Assembly (NCBI GenBank): GCA_039105265.1
Contig: JAPFFF010000018.1
Span: forward strand, 1,240,001 to 1,304,000
DNA: 64,000 nt
Direction of reading: 5' to 3'
Origin: Tritrichomonas musculus
Lineage: Eukaryota; Parabasalia; Tritrichomonadida; Tritrichomonadidae
In this document: piece by piece, positions 9,982 to 21,043 of the stretch
Layout: each line of letters opens with the position of its first letter
Numbering within the stretch: the first letter of the stretch is position 1
The notes under the pieces: model-generated
Told to the model about the DNA's origin: nothing
What the model saw: only the letters and a program-made list of their open reading frames with translations
Databases searched by the model: none
Translations under genes and position numbers: made by a program

Positions 9982-12900
9982 ATGTCTTTTCGAGAGCGTT
10001 TACCTTCAAATATCATATCAAAGTTAGCCAATTATATTCTCCAAGATAAAATTGGATCGGGATCATTTGGAAAAGTTTACAGAGTTAGAGAAAAGCAAAC
10101 AAAAAAAATTTATGCTGCAAAAATCACCAAAATTGATTTGAATGAAGAAACATATGAATTGTTTATCGATATTTCCCGTGAAGCCAATATTATGTCTAAA
10201 TTAAATCATCCATCAGTTCTCAAATTTATCTTATATAGTCCGATAAATTTCAAAAATAAAGCCAAACCAGTTATTATTACAGAATATGCCAAAAACGGTT
10301 CATTGATGGACTTTATAGCGCATGATCGAAGTTTTCCAGATAATCCAATTCTCAATGAAACCCATAAACTCATCATAATCTACGGTATTGCAGCAGCAAT
10401 GTCATATCTTCATTCAAACAATATTATTCACCGAGATTTGAAGCCAGATAACATCCTTCTTGACGAGTTTTTCCTTCCAAAAGTTGCCGATTTCGGTCTC
10501 TCAAAAAGTTGCAGCAAGGAAAGTCAAGAAAGCGTCCTCAAACAAACGATGTCAGGCACAATAAAAGGAACACCTAAGTACATGTCGCCTGAAATCTGGT
10601 TAAATGCCGAATATTCCGAAGCCAGCGATGTTTATGCGTTTGCAATCACAGTGTACGAAATAATTGTGAGTGAAAAACCGTTTCAGGACATGGACATCTA
10701 CCGAATCATGATGATGGTTCGAAGTTCAAAGCGTCCTGAATTGACAGAAGAAGTTCCAAATGCCTATCGAAAGCTCATTGAGAGATGCTGGTCACAAGAA
10801 CCATCTGATCGACCGACGTTCGACCAAATATTGACTGAAATGAGAACCAATCGAGAATACATTCTCGAAAATGTCAACGAAAAAGATTATTTGAATTATA
10901 TCAAGTGTATTAATGAATACAAAACCACATTCGATGAAAATAAAGTCCTTATTTCATCATACAATCTGAATATGTACAAGTTGGACTTCAGCGAAGCAAT
11001 CGTTAAAAAAGGGAAAGAAGAGAATAAACTGATTAAAATAATTGAAGGGTTTTCGACAACAGAAATTCATTTTCCGTGGAAGTATTTCAAGGAACTTGGA
11101 GAGGAAAGCAAGAAAATTGTGAATGAAGCTGAAGCTGGTGACATTGAGCAGCAGTTTAAAGTTGGAGTAAGTTTGATTGAAGGCAGACATGATTTCCCGA
11201 TGGATACAAAAATTGGAGTTGACTTTTTGAAGAAGTCGATGAAGAAAGGAAACAAAGATTCACTAATATATTATGCAAAAATGCTTATCAAAGGTATAAA
11301 TATTCCACAGAATCACAAAAAAGTGAGAAAATTGCTTGAATCAAGTGTTTCAGGTGATCGAGCTACATATTGGTACATATATGGGAAGCTTTATAAGAAT
11401 GAAAGAAAATATGAAGAAGCATCAGAATCATTCAAACGATCTATTGAAGAAGGCAGCACAGAATCACTCTATGAATATGGTGAACTATTATTGAAAGGAC
11501 TCATTAAACCAGAGGAAAAAGAAGAAATCAGTTATTACATGAAGGAAGCGATGGAGAGAGGCAATTTGAACGCGACATTTAAGTATGGTGTCTATCTTAA
11601 AAGCAGTGATGAAATATCAAAACGAGAAGAAGGAGATCGATTAATCCAAATTGCAATAGACCAAGGCAATGTGAAAGCATTATATTACTATGGAACAGAA
11701 CTTGAAAAAGAAGAAGATAATTATGATGAAAATAAAAAAAATGAAAAAGGAGGTGAAAATATAGAAAATGAAGAAGAAAATAATGATAAGAAGGAAAATG
11801 AAGAAGGAAAAGAAAAAGGCAATGATAAAAAAGAAGAAAATGGCACAAACAAAAAAATTAAAGAAGATGAAGATGAAAGCATCGAAGAAGAAGAAGAAGA
11901 AAATGAAAGAGAAAATAATGATAAGAATGAAAATAAAGAAGGAAAAGAAAATATCAATGAAGAAGATGAAGAAGGAGAAGAAGAAGAGGAAGAGGAAGAA
12001 GAGGAAGAAAATAATGAAGATCAATACAAAGAAAAAGAGTCAATTAAATATTTTAAAAAAGCAGCATATGAAGGGCATATAAAGTCATTGTATAAATACT
12101 CTCTTAAATTGCTTGAGATATATGAAAAATGGATGAGTAAATCAGATAACATCGAACTAATTCGAGCATTGAAAAAAGCCAGTGACAAAGGTTTTATTAA
12201 ACAAATGTATGAATACGGCTATATTATAGTTTCAGGCGATATTGGAATTCCAGCTAATCCGAAAGAAGGTGCAAAATATGTCATGAGAGCAGCCGAAATG
12301 AAAAATGCGGAAGCAATGGGGTGCTATGCGAACCTGTTAATTGATGGCAAAGGAGTTCAAGCAGATATTGAAAAAGCTGTTCAATATTATAAAATGGCAA
12401 TTGAACAGGGGAGCTCACTTGCAATGAATGATTATGCTTATATTTTAGAATATGGCAGATGTGTTGAAGCGAACTATGAAGAAGCGATCAAATATTACAA
12501 AATGGCAATTGATAAAGGATGTTCAGACTCAATGGTTAATTATGCTACTATGTTAAAAAATGGCAAAGGATGTGAAGTGAACTATATAGATGCAATCAAA
12601 TATTACAAAATGGCAATTGATAAGGGCGATACAATGTCAATGTTTTGTTATGCAGGTATGCTAGAAGATGGTGAAGGAGTTGAAGTAAACTATAAAGAAG
12701 CAATCAAATATTACAAAATGGCAGTTGATTTTGGCGATATAGATTCAATAAATTCTTATGCTCGTATGTTTGAAAAAGGCAAAGGTGTAAAAGTTAATTT
12801 AAAAAAAGCTATCAAATATTATAAAATGGGAATTGATTATGGATGTGGTTTGGCTATGTATAATTATGGACGTCTTTTGAGAGATGGCATTGGTGTTGAA

Positions 12901-13827
12901 AAAAATATCGATGAATCGATCAAATATATTAAAATGGCAATTGATCATGATAGCCAAACTGCAATGCGTAATTATGCATTCATGCTTGAAAACGGTTTTT
13001 GTGTTGAACAAAACTATGAAGAAGCGATCAAATATTATAAGATGGCGATTGAAGAAGAAGATTCTGATTCAATGTATCGTTATGCTAGAATGCTAGCAAG
13101 TGGGAAAGGCGTTGAAGTCAACTATGAAGAATCGATCAAATATTACAAGATGGCAATTGAAAAAGCAGATTTACATTTTGTATGTGAATTCAGGAATTTT
13201 GTAAAACTTGACAAAGAAACATTTTTTGATTACAAATCTGCGATTGAGAACGGTGATTCAGAAGCGATGTTTAATTATGCATTCATGTTAGAAAAAGGTT
13301 ATGTTAATGAACCAAACATTGAAGAAGCAATAAAATTTTACAAAATATCGATGGAAAACGGTAATTTAGACTCAAAGTATCATCTTATATATCTGTCGTT
13401 GGATGGAAAATACAATGAAATAGACTTTCAAGGAGCTTTTGAATATTGCAAGCAAGTAATTAATGCTGATTATTTGCAAACGCTAACTGATTATGCAAAC
13501 AAACTTTTGAAAGGTAAAAGTATTGAGATTAACAAAGAAAAAGTTATTGAACTTTTCAATGAAGCTATTTCTGAGAATAATACAGAAGCGATGATTGAAT
13601 ATGGTCAATTTTTATGTAAAGAAAATAGAAACGAAGAAGGTGTTGAATTAATTAAAAAAGCAGCTAATGAAGGGAATGCAAAAGCAATGTATCAATATGG
13701 GAAAATGCTAAATGAAGGAATCTTTATTGAACGAAATCAAGAAGAAGCCATTAAATACTATGAGAAAGCATCGAAAAAAGGGCAAAAAGATGCAATAAAT
13801 GCATTGATTAACATAAATAACCATTAA
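9982..13827 (+). CDS. TKL-like protein kinase with Sel1-repeat array
   Basis: The ATG at 9982 gives 1,281 residues. Residues about 15-290 form a complete Ser/Thr kinase domain: IGSGSFGKVY loop, AAKI lysine, IIHRDLKPDNILLD, VADFGLSK, GTPKYMSPE and the subdomain XI arginine in EPSDRPTF. From about residue 375 to the end the chain is made of about 36-residue Sel1-like (TPR-related) repeats of the form EAIKYYKMAIDKGDxxSMxxYAxMLxxGxGVEVNY. They form a solenoid that normally serves as a protein-interaction scaffold. The array is split at about residues 575-685 by a Glu/Lys/Asn-rich acidic insert. No signal peptide or membrane segment is seen, so it is probably cytosolic. The upstream gene is divergent, 207 bp away. 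It has the same architecture as the gene at 15357, and I infer an expanded paralogous family. Substrate is unknown. Confidence 0.9.
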   Translation: MSFRERLPSNIISKLANYILQDKIGSGSFGKVYRVREKQTKKIYAAKITKIDLNEETYELFIDISREANIMSKLNHPSVLKFILYSPINFKNKAKPVIITEYAKNGSLMDFIAHDRSFPDNPILNETHKLIIIYGIAAAMSYLHSNNIIHRDLKPDNILLDEFFLPKVADFGLSKSCSKESQESVLKQTMSGTIKGTPKYMSPEIWLNAEYSEASDVYAFAITVYEIIVSEKPFQDMDIYRIMMMVRSSKRPELTEEVPNAYRKLIERCWSQEPSDRPTFDQILTEMRTNREYILENVNEKDYLNYIKCINEYKTTFDENKVLISSYNLNMYKLDFSEAIVKKGKEENKLIKIIEGFSTTEIHFPWKYFKELGEESKKIVNEAEAGDIEQQFKVGVSLIEGRHDFPMDTKIGVDFLKKSMKKGNKDSLIYYAKMLIKGINIPQNHKKVRKLLESSVSGDRATYWYIYGKLYKNERKYEEASESFKRSIEEGSTESLYEYGELLLKGLIKPEEKEEISYYMKEAMERGNLNATFKYGVYLKSSDEISKREEGDRLIQIAIDQGNVKALYYYGTELEKEEDNYDENKKNEKGGENIENEEENNDKKENEEGKEKGNDKKEENGTNKKIKEDEDESIEEEEEENERENNDKNENKEGKENINEEDEEGEEEEEEEEEEENNEDQYKEKESIKYFKKAAYEGHIKSLYKYSLKLLEIYEKWMSKSDNIELIRALKKASDKGFIKQMYEYGYIIVSGDIGIPANPKEGAKYVMRAAEMKNAEAMGCYANLLIDGKGVQADIEKAVQYYKMAIEQGSSLAMNDYAYILEYGRCVEANYEEAIKYYKMAIDKGCSDSMVNYATMLKNGKGCEVNYIDAIKYYKMAIDKGDTMSMFCYAGMLEDGEGVEVNYKEAIKYYKMAVDFGDIDSINSYARMFEKGKGVKVNLKKAIKYYKMGIDYGCGLAMYNYGRLLRDGIGVEKNIDESIKYIKMAIDHDSQTAMRNYAFMLENGFCVEQNYEEAIKYYKMAIEEEDSDSMYRYARMLASGKGVEVNYEESIKYYKMAIEKADLHFVCEFRNFVKLDKETFFDYKSAIENGDSEAMFNYAFMLEKGYVNEPNIEEAIKFYKISMENGNLDSKYHLIYLSLDGKYNEIDFQGAFEYCKQVINADYLQTLTDYANKLLKGKSIEINKEKVIELFNEAISENNTEAMIEYGQFLCKENRNEEGVELIKKAANEGNAKAMYQYGKMLNEGIFIERNQEEAIKYYEKASKKGQKDAINALININNH

Positions 13828-14197
13828 ATAGTATATTATTTTTTAGAATACAAAACATCAATCAAAACACATTATCTTTGATCAAATTCATTGATTTTTT
13901 TTAATAATATTAAAATAATAAATGTGAAATTAAATAAATTTGATTTATTTGGACAAATGACGTGTGATTGAGAACAAAATCTTAAAAAGATAATAAAATA
14001 AAGTATACTTCATAAAAAGTATTATTTAATGAATAAAAAATTATTATTTATATTTGAAAAAAAAAAAAATTAAAATATTTGTAAACTTTAACATGAGATT
14101 ATTGAAATTTAAATTCTCAAAAACTGTTATCATGGATATTCTAGAAAACAATCAGAGGCTTTATTAATTTTTTTTTCACTTTTATTAAAAATTTTTT
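13828..14197. other. AT-rich intergenic stretch
   Basis: Between the kinase-Sel1 stop and the BspA relic I see only A/T-rich sequence with no coding signal. Confidence 0.5.
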
Positions 14198-14926
14198 CAT
14201 ATTCGAATTGTTCTAGTATTGGAATTAATATCAAGACTACCGACATTTATTTTTGATGGAATTTCTATTTGTGTAAGTGATGAACAATAATTGAAAGCGC
14301 ATTTTCCAATCGAAGTCACAGAAGAAGGAATCGATACTTGTGTAAGTGATGAACAATTATCGAAAGCAAAACATTTAATAATTTTAATAAATGAAGGAAT
14401 ATTTACAACACTTAAGGTTGATTTTGTCCAAACAAGAATATCATAATTTTCGTTATTTGGTTCACTTTTATAAATAAGAAATTGGTCTTCGTGATATTCA
14501 ATTCTCTTTTCTTGACATGAAATTATATTGAATTTGTCTAATTTTTTGCAACCTGCAAAAACACCTTCTCCAATGGAAGTTACAGAAGAAGGAATAGATA
14601 TTTGTATAAGTGATAAACAAACATCGAAAGCATAATCTCCAATCGAAGTTACAGAAGAAGGAATCGATATTTGTGTAAGTGATGAACAAGATTCGAAAGC
14701 ACACTTTCCAATCGAAGTTACAGAAGAAAATAGTTCAAAATTTACTTTTTTTCAATGATGAGAATCCATAAAAAGAACGATTGCCGATTTTATTTAGGGA
14801 AGAAGGAACAAATACTTCAATTAAGGATGTGCAGTTTGCAAAAGAACCATTGCTATCGTCATTATCATCATTTAGCGTTCTTTTTATATTTGAATCGAAT
14901 CTAATATAATTTATTTCTTGGAACAC
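14198..14926 (-). pseudogene. BspA-like LRR gene relic (C-terminal part)
   Basis: Read on the minus strand, this gives successive LRR_5 (BspA-type) repeats such as CSSLTQVSIPSSVTSIGKCAF. It ends with PSKINVGSLDIN and a stop at 14198, which resembles the C-terminal FIDISNLGID of the large BspA gene at 42914-46618. A non-LRR island (FNIISCQEKRIEYHEDQFLI) like those in the relic at 52178-53050 is also present. The upstream piece (NCTSLIEVFVPSSLNKIGNRSF) is in a different frame, with the shift near 14735-14745. No ATG starts the frame; the most upstream codon is GTG. The 5' part is gone and plus-strand kinase-like debris abuts it. I infer a decayed, truncated gene. Confidence 0.75.
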
Positions 14927-15040
14927 GGCTCACTAAAAGAAGACCTCAACAAAGAAAAATTAGGAGCATCAGATTTCTGGATCGGCATACTTAATAAAAT
15001 CAAATTTCCAGAAAATTATTTATTCTATGAAAGTTTTTAA
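14915..15040 (+). pseudogene. Collapsed fragment of a kinase-Sel1 paralogue
   Basis: The frame FLEHGSLKEDLNKEK resembles the hinge region of trichomonad TKL kinases (E-x-GSL). It runs directly into KFPENYLFYESF-stop, which matches the last residues (VPENYLFYESF) of the gene ending at 19258. The homology continues past the stop: the roughly 65 bp of 3' flank (15041-15105 against 19259-19315) are nearly the same. I infer that a paralogue lost everything between its hinge and its C-terminal tail. The kinase-hinge part is the weaker half of the call. Confidence 0.5.
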
Positions 15041-15356
15041 TATCAATAAACTCCAATTAACTGAAAATTAGTTTTTTGTTTATTTTTGTAGCTCAAAAAA
15101 ATTAAAATTTTTTCTCAAATAAAATGGCACATTTTATTTTTTCCTTCAATTTTTCCTGAAAGAAAAATTAATTTTATTTTTTCTCTTTAATTTTTTCATT
15201 AAAATTTGTTATTTATAAATAAATAAATATAAGAATTATTTTATTACATATTGAAATGATATTAACAATATTTTATAATATATAATAGAGATAAATGCAT
15301 AACAAAATTGATTTTGAAATTTTAAAGACTTTAGAATTTATCACTTTCTCGAGAAA
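15041..15356. other. Intergenic stretch with conserved 3' flank and a promoter
   Basis: The first 65 bp or so match the 3' flank of the gene ending at 19258, including a TTTGTTTATTTTTGTAGCTC block. The remainder is AT-rich and ends in the initiator-like site at 15341. Confidence 0.6.
15341..15347 (+). promoter_or_regulatory. Initiator-like element TCACTTT
   Basis: TCA followed by pyrimidine-T lies 13 nt before the ATG at 15357. It matches the trichomonad initiator TCA(+1)Py(T/A), which characteristically sits within about 20 nt of the start codon. Assigned by pattern and spacing only. Confidence 0.5.
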
Positions 15357-18300
15357 ATGGAAGAAATACCAGAATTAAATCCAATGGACTTCAAAATATT
15401 GAAGAGAATTGGTAGTGGTTCATTTGGTTCTGTAAAACTTGTCGAAAATGTAAAAACTCACAAACAATATGCAGCAAAAGAGCAAAATGAATGTTCAGAT
15501 AATAGTTTCCAAAAAGAATTTCAAGCATATAAAAAGGTCAAAAATGCTGCAATTTTATCCCTGCTAGGATATAGTCTCAAAAATTTTAAATTCGATGATA
15601 AGCTCACATTATTTATGAGTTTCATGAAAAACGGCTCAGTTGAAAAAATGATCAATGGCCACAGTGTAAATGACAAATTAATTAAATACATCATACTGCT
15701 TGGTGTTTCACTTGGAATGAAATATCTGTATTCAGAAGGTATCATTCATCGAGATTTGAAGCCAGCCAATATTCTTCTTAACGATGAGATGGAGCCAAAA
15801 ATTTGTGATTTCGGTGAATCCAAGATATCAGATAAAGAATTTACTGAGATTCTCATGAACAATACGAAAGGGACCCCTCTTTATATGGCCCCTGAAATTT
15901 TAGGGTCCCATGATCCATATAACTATAAGGTTGATGTTTATGCATTTTCATTTTTTGCCTATGAATTGATTACAGGCAAATCACCGTTTTACGAAATAAA
16001 AGATTTAAATCGAATAAAATTGAGAAAGTTAGTTTTGAAAGGTGAACGACCAAATATCTCAATAATCAAGGACGATACAATTAAAAATTTTCTACAGAAA
16101 TGTTGGTCACAAAAACCATCAGAACGATCATCATTTCTAGAAATCGTTGATGAATTGATGCAGGACAAATTCAAAAAATCATTTGGAATAACTGACCAAA
16201 AAAGCATAGAAAAAGTTAATAATTATCTGAATTTATTTGATGAAGATTTAAAGAGCCCGAATTCAAAGGACGCTTTGGATGTTAAAAAAGAAGCAGACAA
16301 AGGAAATGTTGATGCAATTATTCAATACGCACAAATGCTTCAAACTGGTTATGGAGCCATCATGAATAAAAGTGAAGCGTTAAAATACTTCAAGAAAGCT
16401 GTTGATTTAGGAGATCATAATTCAATGTACATATATGCGTATTGTTTACGACATGGAGAAGGAATAGAGACAAATATTGAAGAAGCAGTTAAATATTATA
16501 AAATGGCAGCATCGCTTGGTAACTCAAGGGCAATGATCAACCTTGCACACATGTATCGAAGTGGGAAAGAAATTCCACAAAATACCACCGAAGCTGTGAA
16601 GTATTATGAACAATCTATATCTCATGGTAACACTAATGCAATGATAAATCTTGGATACATGATGTACTATGGAGAAGGAATCCCACAAAATAAAGATAAA
16701 GGAAAATTTTATCTCAAAAAAGCAGCCGATTCTGGAAATAATCAGGCCATGTATATTTATGGCAAAATTTTGTATGAAGAGAAGAAAAATGCTGAAGCAT
16801 TTATCTATTTAAAAATGTCTGCTGAATTAGGAAATGTTGAAGCAATGAGAAAGTATTCTTTCTTTAAAATAATGTCAAATGGAATGAACTATTCAGACCC
16901 AGATTTAATTAGATATCTAAAACTGGCAGCTGATCATGGTGATGAAATATCCAAAGACATGTGCCAAGCATGTGGAATTACAGGGCAAATTGAAGAGTTC
17001 TCAGAAAAAAAAGCACAAGAAATAAAAGAAGATGCCGATGATGGAGATATTCAATCGATGCTTTCATACGCTAAATTGTGTTACTCTGGTGAAGGTGTCC
17101 CTCAAGATAAGAAAGTAGCAGCAGAATATTTCAAAAAAGCAGCAGATTTGGGAGAATCACAAGCTATGTTTGATTATGGAAGAATGCTGATTAATGGTGA
17201 TGGAATCCCTGAAAACAAAAAGAAAGGAATGGAATATCTCCATCAAAGTGTTGTTGGACAAGATATAAATGTAATGTACTCATATGGACATCTTCTTCGA
17301 AATGGTGAAGGTGGAGTTCCTCCTGATAAAATTGAAGCAGCAAATTATCTAAAAATGTCGGCCGAAAGAGGAAATCAAAGAGCTATGCTTGAATATGGTC
17401 AAATGCTTCTTGCTGGTGAAGGAATTCCAAAGAACGAAAAAGAAGGATTGAAATTAATTGAGCAATCAACAATAACGAATGCAGAAATGATGATTGAATA
17501 TGGTGAAATGCTTCAAAAAGGAGAACTTGTTCCAGTTAATAAACAATTGGCTGCTCAATATTTCCAAAAAGCAATGGGACTGGTTAATTTCAGAGCCATG
17601 TATTTGTTCGGTCTAATGGAAATCAATGGTGATGGGGTTGAAATGAACCGAGATGATGGAATAAGACTTCTAAAATTATCTGCAGATAATGGTATTGTTG
17701 ATGCAATGAAAGCATATGCAGGCTGTCTTATTCAAAGCAAAAATAAAGAAAAAATAAAAGAAGCTGCAAGTTATATCAAAAAAGCATCAGAAAAAGGTGA
17801 TGCTGTTTCATTTTTCCTCTTTAGACGTGTATTCCGTAGAATTTTTTATAGCTCAGATGAAGAAGAAAATATGAAAAAAACAAACATATCAAACTCAAAT
17901 GAAAATGATTGTTCTTTAATTAAAGTAAACGCATATGAATCTTTTACTTTTGAAAATAATCAATTCATGTTCTTGCAGCATTCAACAGTTCCAAAGATTG
18001 TTTCAGATGAATTTCTTGAAAGACTTCAAAAAAGCGGCAGTTTTCGTGGAATACAAACAAATGTAATTCACCAAAACGATCCAAACAGTACGTATACATT
18101 TTATTTTCTATCTAGCATGGATTACATGTTAGTGATAAATATTCTGAATAGTGTCCTGCAGAAGCACCATATTCAAAATATAATGCCGACATGGAATGTT
18201 GATATATTTTTCAATGAAAAAATAATTCCATCTAATGTATTAAATGTGCTTTTAAAGCATCTTAATAAATTGAATAATATTAGAGGAGTTGTCAGAAATA

Positions 18301-19258
18301 TTTTCGATGGAAGACAAATAGCTTCATATATTTTAATTGATCCACTTAAGATCAATGTATTCAAAGAAATCAATGCTTCAATTCAAAATCTTTTACTGCC
18401 AAAAGGAATGGTGTTTAATAAAATCAAATATCCATTAGAGAAGGATATCGTCATGAACGAAGATTTAATATTAAAAAACAAAAATGATTTTGATACAATT
18501 GTCAATGAAATCAAAAAAATTGGAATCGAACCAATTAATATTGAACGAAATAGATTATATCTCTATGGAGATTATTTTATTCGAAAACTATTTCAAACAT
18601 TTTCATTCATTTGTTTCAATACTGAAAATGAGAAAATGGAAGCATTGAATCACATCAATTCAATAGTTTATTCATCGAAAAAGAACGTTCTCAAATATAA
18701 AATGAATTTGCATTATGGAAAAATTGATGATTCTGCATATCCTAAAAATGTTAGAGATAATCTGTTCAACTATTTCAAACATTCAATGGAATTCAAGATA
18801 TTCAAGAGCATGTGCTTTCAATTGAAAATCCAGTTGTAAGAACTTATGTTGGATTCGATTCTTTAAAGCATCTAAAGAAAGCTTACAATAAATTCTTTCA
18901 TTACGTTGATACATTAAGATATGGAACTAATCCAAAGATTTTCTTGAAAAAGAAAAATCTAATTTATATGTTCACTAAAGATAAGATTGATTCAGGAATT
19001 GAAAGCATTATAACTAATTATTTCGCTTCAGATGTTCAAAAAAATTGCTCTGAATATTACGGAGATAGATTTCAGAGAAATTATTCGCAATTGTTAAGAA
19101 TTGATTTCTTTGGATTTGATGGTCAAGATAACTATGACAAGGCTTTGAATTTATTACAAAATAAATCAATTCAATGCTCTAGATATCATGAAATTAAATC
19201 TTTCATTAAAGAAGTAACTGACGTTCCAGAAAATTATTTATTTTATGAAAGCTTTTAA
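15357..19258 (+). CDS. TKL-like kinase, Sel1 array and novel C-terminal repeat region (one frameshift)
   Basis: Residues about 10-275 are a complete Ser/Thr kinase: IGSGSFGSVK, AAKE lysine, IIHRDLKPANILL, CDFGES, GTPLYMAPE and SERSSF. About 13 Sel1 repeats follow (residues about 310-825), for example YYKMAASLGNSRAMINLAHMY. From about residue 860 comes a region I do not recognise. It looks like five copies of an 80-90 residue alpha/beta unit, each ending in an F/I-rich strand, then an acidic or polar turn and a helix with LN.I. The frame stops at 18839, but the last two units continue in the next frame (18812-19258). The two frames join naturally at 18774-18776 (NLFNYF then QTFNGIQDIQEH) if one base is missing there. 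I infer a single-base deletion or an assembly error, not two genes. It is in tandem with the paralogue at 9982. Confidence 0.8.
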
Positions 19259-19445
19259 ATATCAATAAACTCCAATTAACTATAAATGAGTTTTTTGTTT
19301 ATTTTTGTAGCTCAAAAAGTTTATATAAAACATTTTACATATTGAAAATTGTGTATGGTATAATTGTAAATAATAATAAAATCATTATTAAAATTTTATG
19401 ATATTAGTATTTGAATTTATGCATAATTCATTTTTGTCTATATGG
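19259..19445. other. 3' flank of the kinase-Sel1 gene
   Basis: The first 60 bp or so are nearly identical to 15041-15105, downstream of the collapsed paralogue. The rest is AT-rich and shows nothing else. Confidence 0.6.
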
Positions 19446-19620
19446 TATCACAGTTAATGTTGAACATTTCTCGAAAGAGGATTCACCAATTGATTCCACT
19501 GAAAAAGGGGGTGAAATTTCGGTTAAAGAAGAACAATTAAAGAAAGCGTATCTGCCAATTAAAGTTACCGAAACATGATTTTCAAATAATGAAATTGAGA
19601 CTCGGTATTTGTAACTAAAA
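19446..19620 (-). pseudogene. Short BspA-like LRR relic
   Basis: The minus strand reads VTLIGRYAFFNCSSLTEI followed by ESIGESSFEKCSTLTVI, two recognisable LRR_5 repeats with no start and flanked by non-coding DNA. Together with the BspA relic at 14198-14926 it frames the kinase-Sel1 gene with LRR debris on both sides. Confidence 0.6.
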
Positions 19621-19697
19621 ACAATGGATTATAAGATATTTATTTTCATTATTTATTCTCTCAATTTTTGTCAATGAAAATTTACAAAAAGTTTATT

Positions 19698-20259
19698 TAT
19701 TTTCGATTTCCAGGCATGACACAAAAGAAGACTGAATATGCAATAAGTGTTGTATTCTCATTTTCAATTTAAAAGAGTTTGTCTCAAAAAGTGAAGATTG
19801 TATTTGACTTGAAAGTGAATAATTCTTTTGATTCATATATTGAATGAATTCTACAATTGAATCTTAACGAATTAATGAGCAAATATATGAACTATTTTCA
19901 CCTTCTTGACGATTTGAATAACAATCATCAAAATAATTAGGATTTTTCGCTAAAAGTTCTTCTATTACGTCTTTCATTTTATCTTTTCAAATGAAATTTC
20001 CGAGTTCATGATAGAAAAAGTGACAAAAACGGTTTCCGTTTGATTCAATTTTTGTGGTAATCTCATCGTAAATCATAGTAGTTATGATGTGGTTTTGTAA
20101 AAGAAATAGAAGAAGAATTTTGTTATTTTTGAAAAGTTTGATTTGGAGTTTATAATGTAAAATAATTTGCTTACAGCAATAATTGTCAGTGATACCATTG
20201 ATTATTTGTAGAAATTGCTGATCATTATCAATCTGTAACTCATGAACTATTTTTGGCAA
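19698..20259 (-). pseudogene. Decayed ankyrin/DUF3447-type gene
   Basis: The minus strand encodes KIESNGNRFCHFFYHELGNFI and then, in another frame, IEELLAKNPNYFDDCYSNRQ, EGENSSYICSLIR, a stop, and DSIVEFIQYM. These align in order with KIEKNGNRYCHFFYPEIKDF, EEELLSIDINIFDNF, GENESYICSLIR and DSIQEFVSY of the intact gene at 54396-55673. The N-terminal part is only weakly readable and the ankyrin part is missing. At least one frameshift and one stop are visible. Confidence 0.7.
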
Positions 20260-21043
20260 TGCTTGAAAAGATAAAATGTTGTTATAATTGTCATATGAAC
20301 TTACTATAAAATCTAAATTACAAAATAAAGTTTTTCATGAATATAATTTTCAAATGATTGATGATGGTCTGTTATTGTGAGATCATTAGTAGTGTTGTCA
20401 TGTGGTTGATTGCAAAACTTGAAAATTGCTTATAGGCAATTTTAGCAAATGTTTCTCATTATCTTTATCACTTTTCTTTTTGTAAATCAAAGACAACGCA
20501 GCACAAGGATGCTTATCTTTTAGTAGTTTTGAAAATTCTCAATTGATTTATCTAATTTCTTTTGATTTTTCAGATTTCTATCAATAATAAATTTTTTTTA
20601 TGAAAAAGTTGTAGTTTTATTATGTCATGAACAAAGCAATAATGTTCAGTTAGATTAAAATAAGCCGAATCATCAACCACATAAAATTAAAATTATTATA
20701 ATAAATTTTCATAAAATTAAAATTATTATATCTCTAATCATATTTTTCATTCGATATCATAATTAAATAATAAAATAATGAAAAATAAAGAAAAAAACAA
20801 TTTTCATTCTAGGGTAAATAGAAGCAAATGGGTAATTTGCTTATACTTGTTCAATAAAAAGAATAGATCAAAAAAAATCAATTCATTATAACTCAAAAAT
20901 ACAAGAACGTACATTAGTATATTTTAATATGATGGAAATATAAAAGTATTAGATAATTTCCTTATAAAAGTGAAAGAATTTTATTTTCTATTTTCCGATT
21001 AAATATCCCACAAAAAGTCATCCTGTTAACAATTAAATACTTA
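20260..21043. other. Intergenic region, no gene recognised
   Basis: Possibly the eroded 5' part of the adjoining ankyrin-type relic. A minus-strand run near 20430-20550 (KHPCAALSLIYKKKSDKDNEKHL) is open but unrecognised. The right end carries the promoter of the CWC22 gene. Confidence 0.4.

Noticed and set aside
11597-12024. Minus-strand Phe/Ile/Ser-rich frames opposite the acidic insert of the kinase-Sel1 gene
   Set aside because: Antisense of GAA/AAA-rich codons automatically gives Phe/Ser-rich translations; not a membrane-protein gene.
14498-14704. Minus-strand frame of 68 codons with repeated FITYTN
   Set aside because: A frame shadow of the BspA relic; the LRR_5 reading in the adjoining frame is clearly the meaningful one.
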